The position numbers were made by a program, and so were the translations under genes. The notes beneath the pieces were generated by a model. The model saw nothing but the letters and a program-made list of their open reading frames with translations. It was not told the DNA's origin and made no database searches. A stretch of DNA of 64,000 nucleotides, from positions 1,054,001 through 1,118,000 of the forward strand of contig JADILM010000008.1 of NCBI GenBank assembly GCA_016617785.1. Reading direction: 5' to 3'. Source of the stretch: Sporobolomyces roseus (taxonomy: Eukaryota > Basidiomycota > Microbotryomycetes > Sporidiobolales > Sporidiobolaceae). Shown piece after piece: positions 43,071-56,735 of this stretch (positions are counted from its first letter, which is position 1; each line of letters starts with the position of its first letter).

Positions 43071-44609
43071 ATGGGTTCATCAAGTGGTGAATCAGATCAA
43101 GGGATTCAAGGCAATGTATGGAGTGGATTCTCATTGAGTCAATCAACGGGTTCTTTAGGAGGAGGAAGAGCGGATGGAAGTTTCCCATTCCTAAACTTCA
43201 ATGGAGGTCACACGATAAACGAACCAGGTTCATACGAAGGTACGCTACTCACTCTCGCTCTTTCAACCGTTCAAACTGATATCCCTTCATGTTTAGATTT
43301 CACTTATCCTTCCCCCTTTCCCTCTACCTCTATGGCATCAGCCTATCAATTCTCACCTCAATCCCCACCCCACCACTCCTCGACTTCAACCTCGTCATGG
43401 CTCCCCTCATTCTTCTCTTCCCCTCCCCCTCTCCCACCTCCTCCTCCGAATCTCCCAAATTCCACCTCGTCCGAACCCGCTCCTCTCCTAGATCAAACCG
43501 AACAATCCCTCTTTCAGACCTTCCTCACGACACTCGATATAGATCCTCAATTCCTCTTCAACCCAGTGTTACCCCCAGGAATGCCTAGTCCTCCTAGTTC
43601 AAACATGTTGCCTTCGAATCAAGAACAGTATGAGAAGGAAGGAAAGGAGAGGGAAGTCTTGGGGAGAGAAGTAGGTGGATTGGAACTAGGTGATCAAGCT
43701 CAATATGGAAGGGAAGGAGGAGGAGGATTACCTGGAAATTTGAGACAGAATTCATCGAGAGATACTGTACTCCCAACTAGTCCTCCTCGTCGGCGTCCCT
43801 CAAATTCCATTCCTCATGCAGATTACTCAACTACAACGACGAATCTCGAGAGACCCCCAATAAACTCGTCAAAGAAACAACGAGTTTCTCTCCCACCTCT
43901 CCCCCCCTCTACCTCTCATTCCCATTCAACCGATCAAATCACTTACGAAGACACTCACATGTCCCCCACCTCTTCTCACTCCCCCGAACCATCCGGATCC
44001 GATTCAGACTACTCCGAATCCTTCTCCGTCTCGAAACCCACCTCACTCCCAAAACGTTCAAAACGTTCCCGACCCGTTTCGAATCAACCTTCTCGAAGAA
44101 ACTCTCTCTCCTCCCAATCCGAATCGACCACTATTTCCACTGCTGCCCAGACTAAACGTAAACCCAAATCCGATTCTCAACCACCTCTAATCATACCCAC
44201 TTCTTCAATTCCTCTCCAACCCGCAACTCTAACTGCCTCTGAAAAACGTTCAAACCATATTCAATCTGAACAACGTCGAAGAAACGCGATCAAACTAGGA
44301 TTCAAAGACCTAGTTGAACTCGTCATTTCCGGTGAAAAATTATCAAAAATCGTTTTAGGTTCTTCTTCCTCCCTTCCTGAATCCGAGGATGAGGATAATC
44401 TAGGAGGAGGGAAGAAGAAAGGGAAGGGGGGAAAGAAAGGAGGGAAAGTAGGGAGTGGGAGGGGAAGAGGGAGGAAGGGAGATACGGGAGCTAATGCACC
44501 GAAGAGTGTTGTGTTGGAGAGGAGTAGGGAATATATAGAGTGGTTGGAGAGGGGTAATAGGGCATTGTTGAGAGAGGTAGTGAGGGTCGAGAGGGCTCTG
44601 TTGGAATGA
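43071..44609 (+). CDS. Basic helix-loop-helix transcription factor with long loop
   Basis: The frame is open for 512 codons; if the 57-nt stretch 43240-43296 is an intron (GTACGC donor, AACTGAT branch-like site, TTTAG acceptor) the protein has 493 residues. The N-terminal two thirds are Ser/Pro/Gln-rich and disordered. The C-terminal bHLH has a basic region and helix 1 reading KRSNHIQSEQRRRNAIKLG, then FKDLVELV. A very long Gly/Lys-rich loop leads to helix 2 (SVVLERSREYIEWLERG). His/Glu/Arg positions (H-x3-E-x2-RR) fit E-box binders. Such factors act as dimers in the nucleus; the target genes are unknown. Residues about 265-390 are encoded by the stretch duplicated at 39.4 kb. Confidence 0.88.
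   Translation: MGSSSGESDQGIQGNVWSGFSLSQSTGSLGGGRADGSFPFLNFNGGHTINEPGSYEGTLLTLALSTVQTDIPSCLDFTYPSPFPSTSMASAYQFSPQSPPHHSSTSTSSWLPSFFSSPPPLPPPPPNLPNSTSSEPAPLLDQTEQSLFQTFLTTLDIDPQFLFNPVLPPGMPSPPSSNMLPSNQEQYEKEGKEREVLGREVGGLELGDQAQYGREGGGGLPGNLRQNSSRDTVLPTSPPRRRPSNSIPHADYSTTTTNLERPPINSSKKQRVSLPPLPPSTSHSHSTDQITYEDTHMSPTSSHSPEPSGSDSDYSESFSVSKPTSLPKRSKRSRPVSNQPSRRNSLSSQSESTTISTAAQTKRKPKSDSQPPLIIPTSSIPLQPATLTASEKRSNHIQSEQRRRNAIKLGFKDLVELVISGEKLSKIVLGSSSSLPESEDEDNLGGGKKKGKGGKKGGKVGSGRGRGRKGDTGANAPKSVVLERSREYIEWLERGNRALLREVVRVERALLE
43240..43296 (+). other. 57-nt in-frame candidate intron in the bHLH gene
   Basis: It begins GTACGC, has AAACTGATAT 24 nt before the end and ends in GTTTAG. Its length is divisible by three and it has no stop, so retained and spliced forms both give full-length proteins. 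Confidence 0.6.
43861..44237 (+). repeat. Source copy of the segment duplicated at 39.4 kb
   Basis: This internal part of the bHLH coding exon is about 97 percent identical by eye to 39449-39836, in direct orientation 4.4 kb away. The WD40 gene lies between the two copies. Confidence 0.88.
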
Positions 44610-44736
44610 AAGAGGTGGAGGAGTGCGAGTTTTTTTGATTTCCTTCGTTGTTGCTTATACCCGTTTTTAACTAGATTCTCGTAGTTCTCACTCTTCCTCA
44701 TACGTTGTACCCGCAAGTTTTTAGTATCTTGTCGTT

Positions 44737-45444
44737 GTGAATATCACTCTCTTCCTATCCTCCACCTTTTTCTCGTTCTTCATCTTTCCTCTCCTCTTCT
44801 CCTGCCTCCTCCGTTCCGAGCGCCGACATCAACTCTCTCCTATTCCCTATCGCCCTCGCCATCCTCTACGACCTCGCTCTTCGACTGTGTCATCCTCCTA
44901 CTCTTCCCGTTACTCAAGGCATCCTTCAGCAGCGAGTTACAGCTCAAACAGCAGTTTCGCAGGAGGAGGAGGAGGAAGCGCGAGTAGCGGAGAGATCGTC
45001 ATCAAACAGGATGTACTCGACAGGTTGAAAGGAAGTTTATCGCCAGCTATCAGCTGGGCTAATCGTAGGTCAAGCTTTCCCCATTCGCTCGTTCGTGCTT
45101 GAGCTGATTTTTCGAAAGTTTCGCAGGCAGACCTTCGTTCTCGTCCTCTCGCAAGGAGAAGCCAAAATGTGTTTGGATGCGAGCGCCCGAACTCCTCACT
45201 TCATTCATTCACCTCTCGCTCGAGCAACAAAAAAAAAGCGAAGCTCGAAGAAACACACAATTCCCGCTCTTCCCGCACTCTTCGACTGTTCAGAGAAGCA
45301 GCGAATGATCAACCTCGATGGTGCGTCTCACGACTCATCGGAACGTATTAGTGTAACGCTGATGTTTTGATTCAAAGATGCACAGGTGATTTCTGGCAAT
45401 TCGAGAAACTTGGACCCGAATTGGAGGTCGAGGGAACGCGGTGA
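44737..45444 (+). other. Unresolved region with coding-like stretches
   Basis: Between the bHLH gene and the F-box cluster the plus strand holds protein-like pieces. One is a Ser-rich stretch followed by GEIVIKQDVLDRLKGSLSPAISWANR, which ends at a plausible donor (GTAGGT near 45066). Another is a downstream piece ending in DFWQFEKLGPELEVEGTR with a TGA at 45442-45444. I could not find an upstream ATG in frame or a single consistent exon chain, and I do not recognise the product. It may be a gene whose first exon I cannot see, or a decayed one. Confidence 0.25.
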
Positions 45445-45728
45445 TATCGTCGTCAAGGTCGTCTTTGATCAAGCTTACGGAATGGTAGGGAGGTAGCTGC
45501 AGCGAGAAGGTGATTTCGAGGGACAGGAGAATTTGTTCGTAAAAAATGGTGCGAAACGGAAACGCAATGTGATCAATTCAATCAGTCCTCGAGTGCTCAA
45601 GCGTCTCACGAGATATGTTACGAGAGATGGAGAAGGAGAGGAGACTGAACAAAACAGTAAAGACGTTGCAGATTCGTCGTAAAACTTCGGATGTTACCAG
45701 ACTCCCTCAATCCCAAGCGTGAACTTCC

Positions 45729-46862
45729 TTACACCACTTCCTTGTTCATCGACTTACGCTTCTCCTCTAGCTGCCTTCGATGGAACTCCTCCGAGAAGTA
45801 CTGATCAACTCCAAGCACTGGCTGCACCTCGTAAATTACTTCGACTCCCTTCTCCTCGCATGACATGACGAGCTCACTCACTTGAGAGCAAGCCTCCTGC
45901 GAGAGCGTCGATGATGGAGCTAGGGAGATATCGAGATAGATGGAGCGGAGCAAAAGTTCGGTCTCACACTTGATGATTTTGGCAAGTACCGAAAGGCGAC
46001 TGCAGTGGTCGTCCTCCGACAGACAGTTGAACCCAGTGAGACGGAGATGACGCACGGTCAGCAGATCCTCCGTGTATCCGTTGAGATCCTCGAAGTTACA
46101 GTCGAGGAGCCAACGATCGAAGGCTGATACGAGATAGGCTGGCGCGTAAGGAACGAGAGCCAAGTCGAGGGAGATCGCTTCTAGTTGCTTGGCAAGTTCG
46201 CGAATCTGGGATTGCGAGAGTGTTTCGATCTCATGCTGAAGGTTGACCTCGATCAAGGCTAGTTGCTGCAGCGAAGGGAGAAGGGCTGGGTCCAACATTG
46301 ATGTGACGGCAGGCAAGGCGTGATAGTCGAAAGCGAAGGACTTGAGTGCAGGGAGGAGGACGGGAGTGAAGGGCTGAAAGCCACCCGACAATTGCAGGCG
46401 AGCCAAGTCTGCTGGTGACATTCCATGAGCGAAGGAGACATCCTATAGAGGAAGCTGGAAGAACATACTGGACATAGACTGTAGGGTATATAGCTCGACT
46501 ATCGCGGAGCACGACGCGTTGATGAGGAGTTCTCGCAGTCTGCCGTTTTGACGAATGAAGCTTTCCGCTTGACTCGCGATGAGCCATTGTCCAGGCTTAT
46601 CTTGAATTACCGCAGTACGTGAAGTACTGCGCCATGCTGTTGTAGCCATCTTGTCGAGAACGAGATCGAGTTCTTGAGGCGATTTAGTCCAAACGATTTC
46701 GAAGAGCATTGGTTGAGCAATTGAAAGGAACCGGCGTGAGACGACGCAAAGAGAGAGGAGAGTGGCCTGACGATCTTTGTAGTTCGTAGAGTGGAAGGAA
46801 GAAGGAACGGAAGATTCGATGATTTGGCGAACGAGTTCGGTGGGAAGCGAGGAGAAAGACAT
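45729..46862 (-). CDS. F-box protein, cluster copy 1
   Basis: Two exons (46862-46469 and 46408-45729, intron of 60 nt at 46409-46468, phase 1) give 357 residues. The F-box is at the very start (MSFSSLPTELVRQIIESSV), followed by LCVVSRRFLSIAQPMLFEIVW. The second exon holds leucine-rich elements such as LPSLQQLALIEVNL and VRHLRLTGFN, and ends with the block EVIYEVQ plus FSEEFHRRQLEEKRKS. It is probably a Skp1-binding adaptor of an SCF ligase; the substrate is unknown. It is the closest relative of the interrupted copy at 49744-50887: the first 15 residues agree almost completely, and the 5' flanks are also homologous. Confidence 0.82.
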
Positions 46863-46919
46863 TGTCGAAGGTGAGGTGAGGGCGAACTGAGGAAGGTATG
46901 AGGGGACGACAGAGATGGT

Positions 46920-47170
46920 ATTTGATCTATCGCAGAAGTATCTGAGTCAGCTACGAGGCTCTAGAGATCGTTCGAGAGAGAGGGAGATGAAGGAGAAAGG
47001 AGAAGCAAACAACTCACTCGAGTAGCGTCTGTATAGCACCTAGCCTTTGTTTACTAATCTTTAAGTATTTGTAGATGCTCGAACAGCTTGCGAATGTCCG
47101 AGTTGAGGGAGGAGAGGGCGATGTTTGATGAAGAGGGGAAGCGAATCAAGTCGGCGAGGAGAGGCTTGAG
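46920..47170 (-). repeat. Duplicated 5' flank of F-box copy 1, with leader intron
   Basis: This region is clearly similar to 50940-51190 (offset 4,020 bp): for example, both contain aactcactcgag, gtctgtatagcacctа-like sequence and agttgagggaggagagggcgat. Inside it a 5' UTR intron is likely at 46927-47017 (GTGAGTTG donor, GCTGACTC branch site, GCGATAG acceptor), and the paralogous copy keeps the same signals. Confidence 0.7.
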
Positions 47171-47679
47171 GGACCTTGGGAGTCGCTTGAGGGCTGTATG
47201 GGGTAGTCTGCAGTCTATTGCGAGGATTTGAGCTGGATCGGAGGCAGTGAAGTGAAAAGCGAAGAAGAGAGGCTTCGTTTCGCTCGTTCGCAAGTCGACA
47301 TTGCAACTTCCACGTCGCTTTGGAGCGTTTACAGCGCTTGCCGTCGACCTTAAAGCTTTATTCTACCCGAGCAAGAGACGCGCAGACTCATCTGAATGGA
47401 ATGCAAAGAGAGACGATTCTCAATCGAGACAGTTTCGCAAGCTTCATTCTCCTCGAATCGGTCCAATCTCAAGAAAGACGAACAGAAACTTGCAGAGATT
47501 ATTTTGAGAAAAAAAGGGAGATCGGAAGGTAAAGAGAGAAGAGAAAAAGGGCAGTACAGAGGGGAAAGCGAAATCTATCAAACAAATCCGACTTCTCTCC
47601 TCGTTCCGTCCGTTACCCTCCTACTTGATTCGCACCGTCTTCCCTCAACGCTTCCCGCTTCCCATCCGATATCGCTTCT
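47171..47679. other. Intergenic region in the F-box cluster
   Basis: No supported gene; short open frames on both strands only. Confidence 0.45.
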
Positions 47680-48779
47680 TCAGTCATACGCCGCCCCTTG
47701 CAGCCTTAGCTCCCGTTGTCTTCTGCAGAACTCCTCCGACACGTAAGAACCTGCCCATCCGACGTCCTGCTCCTCGTGAATGACATCGATTGATTTGTCT
47801 CGGCAAGTCTGGCTAAGATTTTGTGCGAAAGGGGTAGCCGAATACTGTGATTCGACAGGAAGGTAAAGGGATTTGAGGTTCCAATCACCCTGCTTGATGG
47901 CCTCACACAAGCGCGCAAAGCGAGCTTCATCGGGACAAGCGCGAAGGCGGAGGTGTTGTACGATATGGCGATAACGAGTAAACTCAGTGTCGGTGAAGAA
48001 CCATGAATCGAACAGGGTGCGGTGAAGGGAATTGGCGGGAAAGTAGTTCGTACAATCGAGGTACTGGTGAGGAGCGAGCGACAGGAATATTGCATCGAGC
48101 TGTCTGCTGAGTCCGGCGATACGAGAGCCTCGAAGTTCGTCAAAGTTTGCCTCGTTCGTCTTGGGCATTGCTAAGCTTCGGAGGGCGGGCAGGAATCGCG
48201 GGCTGAGCATAGGCAGCAGCGCGCATGCACTATCGTGACTGATGGTGAGAGATTTGAGCTTTGGGAGTACGAAACGCGAGCCGATCTTGAATGACTTTCC
48301 GACTAAGCGTACTTGCTGAAGCTCTGTATTGCGAAACGAAAGACATCAGCAATCGTAGACAGCTTGACCACAGCGCAAGGATACTGACGCGGTAGGGTTC
48401 TCAACAGCGATACATCGACAGTCTCCTTTAGGTATGCGAGCGTGAGAATTCGCAGACCTCTGCCGTTTCTTGCGAGTCGTTCGAATCTTGACTTCATCGG
48501 CAGAAGGGATCCTGAGCCTTTGATTGACGCCTGACGGGTGCACCTCGTCCAACCCTTTGATTGCGCAAACTTGAGTGCTTCATTGAGCGTGTGAGGTGAC
48601 CGCTCTGCGAGAATATACTGGAACAGTAGCGGCTGGGTCTCCTGTCGGAGGTATCGACAGACGAGACAGAACGATCGGATATTTCCTTGTCGTTCGTCGT
48701 AGTTCGACGAAAGGGATGCGGAAGGAATGGCAGATTCGATGATTTGTCGAACGAGTTCTGGAGGAAGCCGCTCGAACAT
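47680..48779 (-). CDS. F-box protein, cluster copy 2
   Basis: Two exons (48779-48389 and 48323-47680, intron 48324-48388 with a GTCAGT donor, phase 1) give 344 residues. The F-box is N-terminal (MFERLPPELVRQIIESAI), followed by SFCLVCRYLRQETQPLLFQY. The second exon has LPQLQQVRLVGKSF, LPALRSLAMPK, VQHLRLRACPD and LKSLYLPVESQY. It ends with the family block IDVIHEEQDVGW plus VSEEFCRRQRELRLQ. It is more diverged from copies 1 and 3 than they are from each other. The likely function is substrate binding for an SCF ubiquitin ligase; this is inference from the F-box alone. Confidence 0.8.
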
Positions 48780-49743
48780 TCTGAATCGGGATTGGGGGAC
48801 TTGGCGGGAGGGAGAAGGACTCGAGGGAGAGAAGGGAGGGCTGGGTGTAAGGGGAGGGCGAGAAGCGAAAGACGAGCGTTAAGGAAACGAGGGAGGAACC
48901 AGGAAAGAGGGGAAGAATCGGGAAGGAGGGAGAGATACGAAGAGGGTCGAGGCAGTGGGAGCAGAGAAGGTTGGAGTCGAGTAGAAGGCTTGAGAAGACC
49001 TGATTACGACAAACAGTCAAAGATCGGACAGTCACAGGAAAGGGAAGAGGGAAGAGAACGAACCTGACTTCGAAGCGACGATAGCAATCGATCCAACCCA
49101 ATCGACCAGTGACCTCCTGCGAGCTTGACTGAATTGAACAGGAGGACTGAGGGGAGGAAGTGAGAGGAGTGGAAGGAAGAGAGAAGGAGAGAGAAGAGTC
49201 CTCGTTTTTCACCTCCGAAAGGAATCCGCGGACTTCGCCTCAATGAACCCACTCTTGCTCATGTTGAGGTAGAGCTGCAGTAGGCGTAGCCCAGCCAAAC
49301 TTGAGTCGTCAGAGTTTGTCGAGGATAGAATCCTCCAGCGATTCAAGCGAGTGGTCCCGTCAAATTCGTTGCTTTCGGTCTTCCCTCGTTACCTCATCTA
49401 CCTACCCTCAACACCTCCTCCTACTCGGATTAGAGAGCGTCAGAAGAGATGGAGACTACGAAGCGAGACGAGCGAGCGGTCGACAGGGAATCGAAGGAGA
49501 AAAGAGAGAGCTTTTCGAAGTGAGAAAGTCGTTGCATCATTGCAGACTAGACCATTGAACCGAGTTTGTCAGTATGATCGATACATGAGATGAAGAAAAC
49601 GGCGAGAACTCACCACTATGCGACAGTGCAGCTGATCTGAGTAGTAAAAGCAAAAAGAGTTCTCCTTGTGTCAAGCGTTCCGATTCTTCGTTGATTCAAG
49701 CTGTTCCATTTATGCCCTCCCGTTGTCTGTCCCCAGTCATCAG
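48780..49743. other. Intergenic region in the F-box cluster
   Basis: About 960 bp of purine-rich plus-strand sequence. Open frames here are low-complexity (Ser/Leu/Pro or Arg/Glu/Gly) and look like by-products of the composition. It presumably holds the leader of copy 2. Confidence 0.45.
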
Positions 49744-50887
49744 CTACTTTGCTTGATCCCCTTCGAGCTCCCTACGCTCCCTCTGTCTCCTCCAGAATTC
49801 AGGTGAGATGACCGGATCAACTTCGAAATCAACCGGTGATTCTTCCCAAACTATCTCGATTGACCTCTGCTCACAGACCTTCACAAAACCTTTGACTGCG
49901 TTGGAGAGAGTCAACGGGAGGATTTGGGAAGCTTGTAGCCTTTGATCTAGATAAAAAGTAGTAAGAATCGGTGACTCAGCTTCGTCGAGAATCGCGGCGA
50001 TCACGGCGAAACCTGCTGAAATACTGGTAAGAGCTGGATTAGACATCGTATCGATGGGGTCTGCGTACAGTCGGATGTTGAGCGCCCGTGTTGACTTGGT
50101 CAAGGCGACCTGAATCGAATCACCTTGAGGAGTACAGTCGACGAGGGTTTTGATCGCGATGCTATGACGGAACTCGGCGTTCAAGCTCGTTTAGACGTCG
50201 AGTTCGATTGAGAAGACATCGAGCTGAGGAAGAAGCGCCGATATCTCCGTCTCGAGGAGGTATTCGGCGTACTCTTCCTCGGCGTCGACGAGCGCGAAAG
50301 CTCGTAGATTCGGGACTGCCGCTGGATTGAGCAGTGTCTGCATCAGACTAGAAGATGCGTGATACAGTGTGAGCGATCGGAGAGCGGTGAGCTTGAAGAG
50401 GCTAGTCGAGGTAGGACAGTTTATCGAGAGGTGAAGGTCGGTAAGATCTGTGACAACACGACATGAGTCCCTGATTTCCAGGAAAAGGTAGTAATCACGT
50501 ACGAGCAAGACGCAATGAAGGGAAGGCATGGAGGCCACGAGTGGCTAGCACGAGCTTCCCGAGTGACGACTCAATTCCGATGAGCTGTTGAAAGCTTGCC
50601 TCAAGAATACGAGCATCAAAGCCCCTGCCGAGAACTAGCTGTTGAATGCAGAGAGTGCGGCCTCCTTTGCGAGCTAGGGCGAGAACGCAATCCATTCGAT
50701 TTTGCGACGTGATCCAGATGATTTCGAAAAGAAGGGATTGAGCGATTTGGAGAAAGAGGCGAGAGACGAGGCAGAGAGAGCGGAGAGTCAATTGTCGTTC
50801 TCTGTAAGTGGTCGAATGGAAGGTAGAGGGTGCAGAAGATCCGATGATTTGGCGAACGAGTTCAGTCGGAAGTGAGGAGAAAGACAT
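49744..50887 (-). pseudogene. F-box gene copy 3, interrupted by an in-frame stop
   Basis: Exon 1 (50887-50503) begins MSFSSLPTELVRQIIGSSA and reads LCLVSRLFLQIAQSLLFEIIW, very like copy 1. A 55-nt phase-1 intron (50448-50502, GTACGT to CACAG) joins to HLTDLHLSINCPT. After VFSIELDV a TAA (50191-50193, codon 214) ends the frame. The next codons continue in the same frame for 148 codons with family sequence, ending with IEIVWEES and ISPEFWRRQRERREL. Without the stop the protein would be about 361 residues, as in copy 1 (357). So the gene is either a recent pseudogene or makes a truncated F-box protein lacking the C-terminal third. No GT-AG pair near the stop would remove it cleanly. Confidence 0.8.
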
Positions 50888-50939
50888 TGTCGAGAACTGA
50901 AGCGGGGAGCTGAGGGATGTGGAAGAAGGTACTTGTAGA

Positions 50940-51190
50940 TTCGACCTGTCGCAGTGGTGTCTGTGTCAGCTACGAGTCTGCAGAGGGGGAGAAAGGGAGA
51001 TTGAGATGAAGGAGGAAAGAAGGACCGGTCAACTCACTCGAGAAACGTCTGTATAGCACCTAACTCTTGTTCACTGATCTCTGAGTACTCGCAGTTGTTG
51101 TGAATGCTTGCTAGTGTTCGAGTTGAGGGAGGAGAGGGCGATAACTGATGAAGAGGGGAAGCGATTCAACTTGAGGAGGAAGGGCCGGGA
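50940..51190 (-). repeat. Duplicated 5' flank of F-box copy 3, with leader intron
   Basis: Homologous to 46920-47170. A likely 5' UTR intron lies at 50946-51037 (GTGAGTTG donor, GCTGACAC branch-like motif, GCGACAG acceptor), one base different in length from that of copy 1. Confidence 0.7.
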
Positions 51191-51592
51191 CTAAAGAAAG
51201 AGTCGTTTGATGTTTATGTTCGAGTAGGAATGGGGCTGGTCTGAAAATTTGAGCGAGATCCGAGTCGATGAAAAGAAAGAGAGAACCAACGTCGGCATAG
51301 TCGTTCGCACGCAAGTCGAGATCTTACAAGCCGTCGTCGTCCAGCTTCGGTCGTCGAAACTTCACGCGTGAGTGAGTCAGTCGCAATCAGCAGAGCAGGA
51401 AGCGAAGCCGTTTATCCATTTACAACATTTCGAAACCGAGAATCAAAGTACGAAACGACACAACTAACCACAAAATTGACCCAAAGCAAACCCATTCCTA
51501 CATTGTACTGATCGGCCCTCATCAAACTGCCTCCGAGCACGTCCTCCTGATGTTCCGCAGACTCGCTCCTCAGCTAGGTTTCAACTGTTCGC
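51191..51592. other. Region between the F-box cluster and the SMC3 3' end
   Basis: No supported gene or repeat beyond the duplicated flank. Confidence 0.45.
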
Positions 51593-56608
<5,016 letters not shown>

Positions 56609-56735
56609 CCTTGAGTAGTGGGCGTGACCCCCTTTGAATTAGAGAGTGAAAGGTTTGAAAGATGAGACTGGTACTGCTCGCTTCAAGTTGACCTCTTTGG
56701 ATTCCGCCACTTCACTCTCTACCATTCTAATTCAT
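56609..56735. promoter_or_regulatory. Shared divergent promoter of SMC3 and PSO2
   Basis: 127 bp lie between the two start codons. The plus-strand frame upstream of the PSO2 ATG is open but has no ATG before 56736. Confidence 0.5.

Noticed and set aside
48580..49212. 210-codon minus-strand Ser/Leu/Pro frame
   Set aside because: It is low-complexity, begins at a non-conserved site and overlaps the F-box start of copy 2 in another frame.
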